Source: Planctomycetota bacterium
Lineage (GTDB): Bacteria > Planctomycetota > Phycisphaerae > FEN-1346 > JAACEH01
Assembly (NCBI GenBank): GCA_016935955.1
Contig: JAFGPY010000333.1
Location: 1-18,947, forward strand
Reading direction: 5' to 3'
Length of the DNA stretch: 18,947 nt
Shown here piece after piece: positions 8,110 through 15,974 of this stretch. The position numbers and the translations under genes were made by a program. The stretch's first letter is position 1. Each line of letters opens with the position of its first letter. The notes beneath the pieces are model-generated. The model saw nothing but the letters and a program-made list of their open reading frames with translations, searched no databases and was not told the DNA's origin.

Positions 8110-8140
8110 CGGCAGGGACCGCGTCAGGTGAGGAGGGGCC

Positions 8141-9763
8141 ATGATGAAGACCTCTGTTGTGGCATTAGTCGTGCTGATGCTCGCGACGGTGTGCTGCGGT
8201 GCGGAGTACTTCGTTTCGCCGCAGGGCGACGACGGCGCGGCGGGGACGTCGGCCGGCGCGGCCTTCCGGACCATCGGCAAGGCCCTCGCGGTGGCGGCAG
8301 CGGGTGACACGGTCAACCTCGCTCCCGGCACGTACAGCGAGCGAGCCAAACCTGCGGCCTCCGGCAGTGCGGACGCGCCGATCACCATTCGCAAGACTCC
8401 CGGTGCCGAGGGCGAGGTGGTCTGGACCACGCCGTCGCCTGAGCCTGCAGCCTGGGAAGATAAATACGCCCTGAATCTCAAGGAGCGGAACCACTTCGTG
8501 GTCGATGGCGTGGTGTTCCGCGACTGCACGGCGTGGATCCTGATGTGGGACTCCAGCCACAACACGGTGCGCCGCTGTACGTTCGACGGAGCGGACATCT
8601 ACAATTGCATCCGGGTCAACAACGGTGGCTACAACCGGTTCCTGAACTGCGATTTCAAGCGGGCACGGCCGTACGTCACTGACACCAAGGGCGTGGTCCA
8701 GGCCCAGCACGCGGCGGACTACATCGAACTCTTCCGCAATGCCCACCACACTCTGGTCGAAGGATGCCGCTTCGGGCAGATCGGCCACGTGGCGGTCATC
8801 ATCGCCGCCTACAAACCGGGCTTTGTTCCCACCTACAATGTCATTCGCAACTGCGAGTTCGCTGACCCGGGCTGGAAATGCGTCGGCCTGCACGCGGCCG
8901 AGCACACGCTGATCGACAGTTGCACCTTCTCGGGGAAGGCATCCGTATTCCTCCAGTTCGAGACGCCGAAGACCATCGTGCGGCGAAACATCTTCCACGG
9001 GTTTCGCAGCAGCCTGCCCGACAAGGAGGACGGGTACCGAGGCGTGTTCCGTGTGGGGTCCACCAAGGACGGCGGCGCCGACTGCGATTTTCTTCACAAC
9101 CGCGTCTACGCCAATGTCTTCACCGACAACGAGCGGACGATCACCAGCTACTCCGCCCGACTGCCGATCGACGACAACATCTTCAAGAACAACATCATCT
9201 GGAACAACAGGCAGACCTTGTGGCTCTGCCAGCCGGACTACACCACCGCGAGCAAGACCTACTTCGTACACAACGTGCTGGCCGGCGCCGCACCGGGCGA
9301 GAAGATCCTCGGCTACGGCACGGAGCGTTTCGCATTGGCGGAGGTCCAGGCAGCCGGGCACAAACTCGCCGCCTTCTATCAGGGCAACATCGAGGCCGCA
9401 CCGCAGTTCGCCGCCGCGGACAAGGGCGATTACCGCCTGAAGGACGGCTCGCCGTGCATCGACGCAGGCGCCGACCTCACGGTTACCAGTGCCGCGGGCA
9501 AGGGCACCGACGTGCCGGTCGACGATTCGCTCTACTTCTGCGACGGATACGGCCTGATCGACGGCGACACGGTGGTCATCGGGAAGAACGAGCCTGTGCG
9601 CATCACGAAGATCGATCACGGCGCGAAGACACTCACGGTCGAGCGCGCCCTGGAGTGGGCCCAGGGCGACGCCGTGAACCTGCCCTACACGGGCGATCGG
9701 CCTGACATCGGGGCCTACGAGCACGGGATGACACACCAAATCGGCTGCCCGCCGAGCCCGTGA
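8141..9763 (+). CDS. Secreted right-handed parallel beta-helix protein
   Basis: 540 residues with a signal peptide (MMKTSVVALVVLMLATVCCGA, probable cleavage near residue 21, before EYFVSP). There is no good lipobox, so export by signal peptidase I is likely. The N-terminal YFVSPQGDDG ... AFRTIGKAL ... GDTVNLAPGTYSE block is typical of DUF1565/pectate-lyase-like beta-helices. About ten parallel-helix coils follow, with N/D/C-rich turns (NTVRRCTFDG, YNRFLNCDFKR, YNVIRNCEFAD, HTLIDSCTFSG). The end carries DYRLKDGSPCIDAGAD and DIGAYE, common closing elements. Such proteins bind, cleave or epimerise acidic polysaccharides; the catalytic class cannot be assigned. AGGAGG lies 4 bases before the ATG at 8141 and 7 before the adjacent ATG at 8144, which may be the true start. 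Confidence 0.9.
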   Translation: MMKTSVVALVVLMLATVCCGAEYFVSPQGDDGAAGTSAGAAFRTIGKALAVAAAGDTVNLAPGTYSERAKPAASGSADAPITIRKTPGAEGEVVWTTPSPEPAAWEDKYALNLKERNHFVVDGVVFRDCTAWILMWDSSHNTVRRCTFDGADIYNCIRVNNGGYNRFLNCDFKRARPYVTDTKGVVQAQHAADYIELFRNAHHTLVEGCRFGQIGHVAVIIAAYKPGFVPTYNVIRNCEFADPGWKCVGLHAAEHTLIDSCTFSGKASVFLQFETPKTIVRRNIFHGFRSSLPDKEDGYRGVFRVGSTKDGGADCDFLHNRVYANVFTDNERTITSYSARLPIDDNIFKNNIIWNNRQTLWLCQPDYTTASKTYFVHNVLAGAAPGEKILGYGTERFALAEVQAAGHKLAAFYQGNIEAAPQFAAADKGDYRLKDGSPCIDAGADLTVTSAAGKGTDVPVDDSLYFCDGYGLIDGDTVVIGKNEPVRITKIDHGAKTLTVERALEWAQGDAVNLPYTGDRPDIGAYEHGMTHQIGCPPSP

Positions 9764-9822
9764 GCCGCGGGAATCAGCCAAGGGCGGCTGTCCTCTCAAC
9801 TTCGCTCGGCCACGTCGCTGCC

Positions 9823-9840
9823 CCGGAGTGTGGCCTCCGG
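9823..9840 (+). terminator. Weak hairpin after the beta-helix gene
   Basis: Perfect CCGGAG/CTCCGG arms around six bases, with no U tract. Another hairpin, GCGGGT/ACCCGC, lies at 9907-9925, also without a U tract. Either may mark the transcript end. The rest of 9764-9942 shows no gene. Confidence 0.25.
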
Positions 9841-9942
9841 CATCTCGCACGAACGATGTCTGAGTTCTGTCGCGTGAGGCGGGCGGCGACCACTTGCAGC
9901 GGTAGGGCGGGTTCCCCGGACCCGCGCGGCTCGGGTGCCACG

Positions 9943-9971
9943 TTGCCTTTCTCGTGCTGCTGTGATATCCT
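9943..9971 (+). promoter_or_regulatory. Candidate extended -10 promoter of ribE-rlmN
   Basis: TTGCCT (9943-9948), 17 bp, then TGA-TATCCT (-10 at 9966-9971, with the TG of an extended -10). The expected start, about 7 bases on, coincides with the ribE ATG at 9978, implying a leaderless mRNA. Confidence 0.45.
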
Positions 9972-9977
9972 TGGGCC

Positions 9978-10616
9978 ATGTTTACCGGACTTGTAGAAGG
10001 AATTGGAACGGTTCGCGGGGCGTCGAGCGCGGCTGCGGGCAAACGACTGCAGATCGACCTGGGTGGCGTGGCCGAGGGCGTTCGCCCCGGCGACTCGATC
10101 AGCGTCAGCGGCTGCTGCCAGACGGTGGTCGAGCTGCGCGGCACGGTTGCGGCCTTCGACGCCGTGCCCGAGACCCTGGGCCGCACGACGCTCGGCGGCT
10201 TGGCGGTCGGCGACCGCGTGAACCTGGAGCGGAGCCTGGCCGTCGGCGGGCGACTGGACGGTCACTTCGTGCAGGGCCACGTGGACGGCACGGCCCGCCT
10301 GGCCGAGCGGCGAGAGCAGGGCGGCGAGCGGCTGTGGGTGTTCGAGGCCGAACTGTCGCTGACCGAGCAGATGGTTCCCAAGGGCAGCATCGCCATTGAC
10401 GGCGTGAGCCTGACGCTGGTCGACGTGGACGGCGGCCGCTTCTCCGTGGCCCTGATCCCGACGACGCTGGCCGAGACGACCCTCGGCGAGCGGAAGGTTG
10501 GCGAGGCGGTCAATATCGAGACCGACATTCTCGGCAAGTACGTGCTGAAGGCCCTGCGTCCGAACCGCTCGGGGCTGACCCTCGACAAACTTCGCGACGC
10601 CGGTTTTCTGGATTGA
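9978..10616 (+). CDS. ribE: Riboflavin synthase (alpha chain)
   Basis: 212 residues, usual length. The enzyme dismutates two 6,7-dimethyl-8-ribityllumazine molecules into riboflavin and a pyrimidinedione in the cytoplasm. It starts with the family hallmark MFTGLVEGIG and contains two tandem lumazine-binding barrels. The first (about 1-95) ends before GGRLDGHFVQGHVDGT; the second (about 97-195) carries KGSIAIDGVSLTLV and LIPTTLAETTLGE. The first barrel reads SVSGCCQTVV where many members have GVCLTV. The second barrel is followed by KYVLKAL and a short tail. No Shine-Dalgarno precedes the ATG, in line with the leaderless reading of the promoter. No other rib genes are in the window. rlmN follows within 8 bases. 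Confidence 0.96.
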   Translation: MFTGLVEGIGTVRGASSAAAGKRLQIDLGGVAEGVRPGDSISVSGCCQTVVELRGTVAAFDAVPETLGRTTLGGLAVGDRVNLERSLAVGGRLDGHFVQGHVDGTARLAERREQGGERLWVFEAELSLTEQMVPKGSIAIDGVSLTLVDVDGGRFSVALIPTTLAETTLGERKVGEAVNIETDILGKYVLKALRPNRSGLTLDKLRDAGFLD

Positions 10617-10624
10617 GCCCTCCC

Positions 10625-11695
10625 ATGAGCCTTCAACCCTTCGTCGCCCAATCTCCGGCCGCCATCGAGGCCGAGCTGAGTGCCGCCGGTTACCGGCCGT
10701 TCGTCGCGAGGCAATTGCTGCACAATGTGTACAGCCTCGGCCTGACGTCGTTCGATCGCATGACCGACCTGCCCAAACGGCTGCGCGAGGACCTGGCGTC
10801 GCGCTACGCGCTGCGGACGCTCCAGGAGGTCGAGTGCCGCGAAGCGGCCGACGGCAGCTTCAAGCTGGCTCTGCGGCTCCAGGACGGCAACCTGATCGAG
10901 TGTGCGCTGCTGGCCTCGGGCTCGCGAGGTACGGCCTGCGTCAGTTCGCAGGTGGGCTGCGCCATGGGGTGCCTCTTCTGCGCCAGCGGCAAGAGAGGCC
11001 TGGTCCGCAACCTCCTCCCGCACGAAATGATCGAGCAGGCCCTGCTGGTCCGTGACCGCCTGGGCGACCGCGAGCGGCTGGCCAACGTGACGTTCATGGG
11101 CATCGGCGAGCCGCTGGCCAACTTCGAGGCCCTGGCCGTCGCCCTGGAGCGGATCAACGATGCGGCCGGAATGGGCATCGGGGCGCGGCGGATCACCGTC
11201 TCAACGTGCGGCCTGACGGCGGGCATCCGGCGGCTGGCCGACCTCGGCCGGCAGTTTCACCTGGCCGTGTCGCTGCACGCTCCGACCGACGAGCTTCGCC
11301 GTCGCCTGGTGGGCCGCGCCGCCCAGACGCCGATTGCCGAGATCATGCAGGCGGCCCGCTATTACTTCGAGAAGACCACCCGCAAGGTCACCTTCGAATA
11401 CGTGCTGATCGGCGGGCTGAACGATGCGGCCGACTACGCTCGGGGACTGGTCTCGCTGCTGGGCGACTTCCCGTCGATGGTGAACCTGATTCCGCTGAAT
11501 CCCGTGGCCGCGTGCCCGGAGCTTCGCGCCCCGGATCCCGCCGCCGTGCGGCAATTCCTGTCTGTGCTCGAGCAGGGCGGGCTGGAGGCCTGCATTCGCC
11601 GCCGCAAGGGCGCCGAACTGGACGCCGCCTGCGGCCAACTGCGTATTCGCGTCATGGACGCTCCGGGCGACCCGGATGCCTGCACGTCCCACTGA
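10625..11695 (+). CDS. rlmN: Dual-specificity 23S rRNA/tRNA adenine C2-methyltransferase RlmN (radical SAM)
   Basis: 356 residues from the ATG at 10625; a TTG at 10613 overlapping the ribE stop would add four. RlmN methylates A2503 of 23S rRNA and A37 of some tRNAs by radical SAM chemistry. Visible: the radical SAM cluster VGCAMGCLFCASG with Cys112, 116 and 119, the SAM-contact GIGEPLAN, TVSTCGLTAG, FEYVLIGGLND, LIPLNPV, and the C-terminal AACGQLR whose Cys336 is the methyl-carrying residue. All catalytic residues are present. There is no clear ribosome site; translation is probably coupled to ribE, whose stop lies 8 bases upstream. Cfr-type resistance enzymes are relatives, but the sequence reads as ordinary RlmN. 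Confidence 0.96.
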   Translation: MSLQPFVAQSPAAIEAELSAAGYRPFVARQLLHNVYSLGLTSFDRMTDLPKRLREDLASRYALRTLQEVECREAADGSFKLALRLQDGNLIECALLASGSRGTACVSSQVGCAMGCLFCASGKRGLVRNLLPHEMIEQALLVRDRLGDRERLANVTFMGIGEPLANFEALAVALERINDAAGMGIGARRITVSTCGLTAGIRRLADLGRQFHLAVSLHAPTDELRRRLVGRAAQTPIAEIMQAARYYFEKTTRKVTFEYVLIGGLNDAADYARGLVSLLGDFPSMVNLIPLNPVAACPELRAPDPAAVRQFLSVLEQGGLEACIRRRKGAELDAACGQLRIRVMDAPGDPDACTSH

Positions 11696-11762
11696 CCATC
11701 GCCCCAGGTTTGTCCTATCCTCACACGCCCGATGCATTTTTCGAATCAAGCCGGACAAGCTG

Positions 11763-11790
11763 TTGTGCGATGACGCGAATCGGCTAGAAT
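11763..11790 (+). promoter_or_regulatory. Candidate promoter of the ABC exporter operon
   Basis: TTGTGC (11763-11768), 16 bp, TAGAAT (11785-11790), in an AT-richer patch (TAGAATAACTTTTAACG). The start would be near 11797, giving about 80 nt of leader before the ATG at 11878. Confidence 0.5.
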
Positions 11791-11829
11791 AACTTTTAAC
11801 GAAAATGAGAAAGGCATAGCCGCCGTATA

Positions 11830-11857
11830 GGCCGCCGTCGTGCGGCCCGCTTGTTTT
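11830..11857 (+). terminator. Terminator-like hairpin in the ABC operon leader
   Basis: A GGCCGC/GCGGCC stem (11830-11835, 11842-11847) is followed by CGC and the U-rich TTGTTTTCT. It lies between the promoter and the first ATG, so it could be an attenuator. It is short and may be accidental. Confidence 0.35.
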
Positions 11858-11877
11858 CTCCGGCGGCACTTCTGATC

Positions 11878-13749
11878 ATGGACGCCGAACAAGCCGACCA
11901 ACCGCGCAGTGTGCTGCAGGATTTGCGGCAACTGTTCTCCTTCCTGACGCCCTTCAAGGCGCAGATGCTGAAGGTTCTGCTGATCATTGGAACCATCAAC
12001 GTCCTGGCCGCCGCCTCCCTGTTCCTGGTCGGCAAAGGTGTCAACGAATTCGTCGGCAAGGAAGCCGCAGGGGCTGCCGCCGCCAAGGCGGTCGCGATCA
12101 TCGCCGGCCTGTACATGCTGTTCGGTGTGGCCCGGGCGGTCTTCATCCGCCTTCGCGAACCTGCGGCCATGCGACTGGCCATGGATCTGCTCCGCTCGCT
12201 GCGGACCATGCTCTACAGCAAGGTCCAGATGCTCAGCTTCACCTACCTCGACCGCCTGACCAGCGGCCAGATCATCGAGCGGGCCACCGGCGACCTGAAT
12301 ATGATCCGTAATTTTCTGACGACGGCCTGCTTCCAGGCCTTCGACGCCGTGGTTATGGCCGTCGTGGCCATCGGCTTCATGCTCTGGATGAGCTGGGAAC
12401 TGACGCTGGCCGTGCTGCTGCCCTATCCGCTGATCTGCTGGGCCTACTCGCGCTGGGCCGGCCGGCTGCGAATCCTGCGCCGCCGGGTGCGCGACCAGGT
12501 GGACGTGATGATGACCACGCTGACCGAGACGATTGCCGGCGTACGGGTCATTCGATCCTTCGGCCGCCACGAGCAGGAGAAGGTTCGCTACCGCGGCGTG
12601 GTCGACGAAGTCTTCGACCGTGTCGTTCCGGCCGTGAAGATACGAGCGTTCAAGCTCGTCGGCGTCTACAGTCTGGCCCGGTTGTGGGTGGCCGTGCTGC
12701 TGGTCGTCGGCGGCTACATGGTCATCCAGGGGCGTATGGCCGTGGGTTACCTGTTCCCCTTCATCAGCTACATGATGGTGTTGCTGTGGCGAGCGCAGGC
12801 CCTGATGGAAATGGGCGAGAACGCCCAGGATGCCCGCGCCGCCCTGGAGCGGGTCATGGCCCTGCTGGACGCCAAGCCCGACGTCGAGGACGCCGAGGGC
12901 GCCCAGGACTTGCCGTCCCTGGGCCGGGGGGACATCGTCTTCGAGAACGTCAGCTTCGCTTACCACGAGCCCCCGCACCCGGCCGACGACGTGGTCGAAC
13001 GGATGGACGTGGCCCGCCGCCGCAAGGGGCCCGACACCCTCCGCAACGTTTCGCTGACGATCCGCGCCGGCGAACGCGTGGCCCTGGTCGGTCCGACTGG
13101 AGCCGGCAAGAGCACGATCATCAGCCTGCTGCCGCGGTTCTACGATTCGACGAGCGGCCGCGTGCTGATCGACGGTCAGGATGTTCGCCACACGCGGCTG
13201 GCATCGCTGAGGCAGGAAATCGGCATCGTCTTCCAGGAGACGTTCCTGTTCCGCGGGACCATTGCGGAGAACATCGCCCTGGGCCGTCCGGAGGCCAACC
13301 GCGAGGACATCATGCGGGCGGCCAGCCTGGCCCAGGCCGACGAGTTCATCGCCGACCTGCCGATGGGGTACGACTCGGAGATCGGCGAGCGCGGCGTGAG
13401 CCTCTCAGGCGGACAGCGGCAGCGGTTGGCCATCGCCCGGGCGCTTCTGAAACGGCCGCGAATCCTGGTCCTCGACGATGCCATGGCCGCGGTGGACGCC
13501 CGCACCGAGGTGCGGATTCGCCGCCAGCTTGGCAAGCTGATGCAGAATCGAACCACGTTGATCATTGCCCACCGGCTGGCCACCGTGCGGGCCGCCGATC
13601 GCGTGGTCGTCCTGCGAGAGGGCACGATCGACGACGTCGGCACGCACGACGAATTGGCCGCTCGCAACGACTTCTACCGCAAGCTCTGCGAGTCGCAACT
13701 CGAGGAAGACGTCCAGAGCGATTTCGACGCCGCGGGAGGTGGGGCATGA
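11878..13749 (+). CDS. ABC exporter half-transporter, first subunit (noncanonical Walker B)
   Basis: 623 residues from the ATG at 11878. An upstream TTG at 11851 is in frame, and neither has a strong ribosome site. Six-helix exporter domain at about residues 25-320, then a nucleotide-binding domain. Motifs: Walker A GPTGAGKST with Lys411, Q-loop FQETFLF, signature LSGGQ (509-513), Walker B ILVLDD with Asp533 and Asp534 where the catalytic Glu normally stands, and H-loop His565. About 20 extra residues (EPPHPADDVVERMDVARRRK) sit between the A-loop Tyr and Walker A. It overlaps the next half-transporter by 4 bp, so the two are probably translated together and form a heterodimer in the inner membrane. 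Substrate unknown: MsbA-like lipid, drug or peptide export are all possible. Confidence 0.95.
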   Translation: MDAEQADQPRSVLQDLRQLFSFLTPFKAQMLKVLLIIGTINVLAAASLFLVGKGVNEFVGKEAAGAAAAKAVAIIAGLYMLFGVARAVFIRLREPAAMRLAMDLLRSLRTMLYSKVQMLSFTYLDRLTSGQIIERATGDLNMIRNFLTTACFQAFDAVVMAVVAIGFMLWMSWELTLAVLLPYPLICWAYSRWAGRLRILRRRVRDQVDVMMTTLTETIAGVRVIRSFGRHEQEKVRYRGVVDEVFDRVVPAVKIRAFKLVGVYSLARLWVAVLLVVGGYMVIQGRMAVGYLFPFISYMMVLLWRAQALMEMGENAQDARAALERVMALLDAKPDVEDAEGAQDLPSLGRGDIVFENVSFAYHEPPHPADDVVERMDVARRRKGPDTLRNVSLTIRAGERVALVGPTGAGKSTIISLLPRFYDSTSGRVLIDGQDVRHTRLASLRQEIGIVFQETFLFRGTIAENIALGRPEANREDIMRAASLAQADEFIADLPMGYDSEIGERGVSLSGGQRQRLAIARALLKRPRILVLDDAMAAVDARTEVRIRRQLGKLMQNRTTLIIAHRLATVRAADRVVVLREGTIDDVGTHDELAARNDFYRKLCESQLEEDVQSDFDAAGGGA

Positions 13750-15632
13750 GAGGCATGGGCGCTATGAATCGCATCATCCGCGCCGCCGGCGCCGCCCAGG
13801 GGGCCCAGGTCATTCAGCGGCAGCTCGAAGAGGCCCACATGCGGCCGCTGCAGTGGCCCATCATCAAACGTATGCTGGGCTTCATGCGACCCTACAAGGC
13901 CATGTACGTTGCGGGGATGCTCTGCATCGTCGCCACGCACCTGCTCGGCCTGGCTCCGGCGATCCTGATCAAGCGCGGCATCGACCTCAACATCATGGGC
14001 GAGGACTATGTGCTTGGCGGCCCGATGGCAGGCGACATGGCCGGCCTGGTGTTCACGGGTCTCATTCTGGCCGGCGTGGCGGTGCTCAACTACCTGTCGC
14101 ATGCCGGGCAGGACTGGTTCCTCAGAATGAGCGGCGAATGCGCCGTCCGCGACATGCGCCGCGACGTGTTCAACAAGATCCAGGGGCTGGACATGGCCTC
14201 GTTCGATCGCTGGCCGCTGGGCCGCCTGCTGACGCGAGGCTCCAGCGACGTCCAGGTGCTGCACCGCGTGCTGGTGTTCACCTTCAGCATGGCCGTGGGC
14301 TCAATGGTCACGCTGGTCGGGGCCTTCGCGGTCATGCTTCAGATGAACTGGCGGCTGTTCATCATCGTCCTGATCGTATCGCCGTTTCTCTACATCGCCT
14401 CGTCGGTCTTCCGGCAACGGGCCCGGCCGGCCTGGCGCCGCGTGAGGCGCGACGTCTCGCGGCTGACGGCCAACGTCGCCGAGATGGTCTCAGGCGTCCG
14501 CGTCGTCCAGGCCTACAACCGCGAGGACGAGAACCTCGACCGCTTCGACAACATCAACATGGTCTTCTGGCGAAGCAACATGCGCGTGGCCCGGTACCAG
14601 GGATGGTACCTGATGGTGGTCGAGAGCGTGGCCGTGCTGTGCCTGGCGGGTCTGCTGGGCTATGGCGGCTGGAAGATGGTCTCGACGGCCGGCACCAAGG
14701 AGGCGATGACCGTCGGCACGCTGTTCGGGTTCTTCATGCTGGCTTCGCAGGTCTTCGAGCCGCTGCGTCGCCTGGCGCCGATCTACAACGAGGTGCTTCA
14801 CGCCATGGCCTCGGGCGAGCGGGTGTTCGCCTTGCTGGACATCCAGACGAGAATCCAGGATGCCGACGATGCGACCGACCTGCCGCGAATCGACGGCCAC
14901 GTTCGTTTCGATCACGTGGACTTCGAGTACGTGGCCGGACAGCCCGTGCTCAAGGACATCAGCTTCGACGTGCCCCCCGGCCAGACGCTGGCCCTGGTCG
15001 GCCACACGGGCTGCGGCAAGACGACGATCATCAGTCTGCTGAACCGTTTCTACGACGTCACGGGCGGCAGCATCACCATCGACGGGCACGACATTCGCCA
15101 GGTGACCCAGCAGAGTCTGCACGACCAGACCGGCCTGATCCTGCAGGAGAACTTCCTGTTCGAAGGCACCGTGATGCAGAACCTGAAGTACGCCCGGCCG
15201 GACGTCTCCGACGAGGAGGTGTTCCATACCTGCGAACAACTCGGTTGCCACGAAATTTTCTCGGCCCTGGGACGGGGCTACGAGACCCAGGTCGGCGAGC
15301 GCGGCGAGAACCTGTCGTCCGGACAGCGGCAACTGGTCAGCATCGCCCGGGCCATGGTGGCCAACCCGCGTCTGCTGATGCTCGACGAGGCCACCAGCAG
15401 CGTGGACACGCAGACCGAGCGAGCCATTCAGTACGCCCTCGAGCGGCTGATGGAACGGCGCACCTGCTTCACTGTGGCCCATCGCCTGTCCACGGTGCGC
15501 AAGGCCCACCAGATTCTGGTCATCGATCATGGCCGCATCATCGAGCGCGGCACTCACGCCGAGCTTCTGGCCATGGGCGGCTCCTACGCCAAGCTGCACG
15601 CCGAGTTCATGAAGACCGGCGACGAGCAATAG
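13746..15632 (+). CDS. ABC exporter half-transporter, second subunit (noncanonical LSSGQ signature)
   Basis: 628 residues. The ATG at 13746 overlaps the preceding stop as ATGA and follows GGAGGT (13735-13740) by five bases, which fixes the start and implies coupling. An N-terminal amphipathic stretch (about 1-45) precedes a six-helix exporter domain, then the ATPase domain. Motifs: Walker A GHTGCGKTT with Lys425, Q-loop LQENFLF, signature LSSGQ (523-527) instead of LSGGQ, Walker B LLMLDEATSSVD with catalytic Glu548, and H-loop His579. Paired with the first subunit, one ATP site combines Walker B Asp534 with the LSSGQ signature (degenerate), and the other is fully canonical. This is known for asymmetric exporters such as TM287/288 and BmrCD. 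Substrate unknown. Confidence 0.96.
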   Translation: MRGMGAMNRIIRAAGAAQGAQVIQRQLEEAHMRPLQWPIIKRMLGFMRPYKAMYVAGMLCIVATHLLGLAPAILIKRGIDLNIMGEDYVLGGPMAGDMAGLVFTGLILAGVAVLNYLSHAGQDWFLRMSGECAVRDMRRDVFNKIQGLDMASFDRWPLGRLLTRGSSDVQVLHRVLVFTFSMAVGSMVTLVGAFAVMLQMNWRLFIIVLIVSPFLYIASSVFRQRARPAWRRVRRDVSRLTANVAEMVSGVRVVQAYNREDENLDRFDNINMVFWRSNMRVARYQGWYLMVVESVAVLCLAGLLGYGGWKMVSTAGTKEAMTVGTLFGFFMLASQVFEPLRRLAPIYNEVLHAMASGERVFALLDIQTRIQDADDATDLPRIDGHVRFDHVDFEYVAGQPVLKDISFDVPPGQTLALVGHTGCGKTTIISLLNRFYDVTGGSITIDGHDIRQVTQQSLHDQTGLILQENFLFEGTVMQNLKYARPDVSDEEVFHTCEQLGCHEIFSALGRGYETQVGERGENLSSGQRQLVSIARAMVANPRLLMLDEATSSVDTQTERAIQYALERLMERRTCFTVAHRLSTVRKAHQILVIDHGRIIERGTHAELLAMGGSYAKLHAEFMKTGDEQ

Positions 15633-15674
15633 CGACGTGGCACCCGAAGAATCATGACTGTTGAAGAGGACCAT

Positions 15675-15692
15675 GGCCGCGCGAGCGTGGCC
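15675..15692 (+). terminator. GC-rich hairpin after the ABC operon
   Basis: A 7-bp stem GGCCGCG/CGTGGCC (one G-U pair) around CGAG. It lies inside wider inverted GTGGCAC/GTGCCAC arms (15637-15643, 15693-15699), starting just after the stop at 15632. There is no U tract, so termination is uncertain. The 342-base gap 15633-15974 holds only this, the repeat copy below, and a weak TCGGG/CCCGA dyad (15948-15965). Confidence 0.35.
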
Positions 15693-15723
15693 GTGCCACC
15701 CCAGTCTGGTTCCGCGGGCCAAG

Positions 15724-15891
15724 GCATTTCACGGTTGAATGTACTCCATCGGCTGGCGGCGTTGCCGTTGAAGCCCCCAGCACCGCTGGGAGATCGAACG
15801 GTTGCGAACGATTCGTATCCCGCCGCAGTGCGGCGGGCTTGTGCCGTGGCAACTGTCGGGCGTCGAACAAGCCCCCAGCACCGCTGGGGGG
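15724..15891 (+). repeat. Dispersed hairpin repeat, copy 2
   Basis: Second copy of the repeat at 6081-6230, same orientation. The hairpin CCCGCCGCA/TGCGGCGGG (15819-15837) is conserved in both stems, with only its single loop base changed (G here, A in copy 1). CCCAGC/GCTGGG appears twice, once internally and once as a longer stem at the end (CCCCCAGC/GCTGGGGG, 15872-15890). Copy 1 lacks that terminal hairpin: at the same place it runs into the inverted-repeat element at 6226. The repeat lies downstream of a plus-strand gene in both cases. Confidence 0.8.
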
Positions 15892-15974
15892 TATGGGGCT
15901 ACCTTCGTGCGACACGGTGCGCACATCTGAGTGTGGACTGTTCTGATTCGGGTCAGCAGGCCCGATGCAAGAAC

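Noticed and set aside
8141..8203. Lipoprotein signal on the beta-helix protein
   Set aside because: The Cys pair near residue 19 lacks the Leu at -3 of a lipobox; a signal peptidase I site fits better.
8165..10186. 673-codon minus-strand frame opposite the beta-helix and ribE genes
   Set aside because: Antisense to two genes with clear families on the plus strand; no start signal.
10625..11695. Cfr-type resistance methyltransferase
   Set aside because: Motifs and the neighbouring housekeeping gene fit ordinary RlmN; nothing specific to Cfr was seen.
11746..13191. 481-codon minus-strand frame antisense to the first ABC subunit
   Set aside because: It covers invariant ATPase-domain motifs on the other strand; its composition is that of an antisense shadow.
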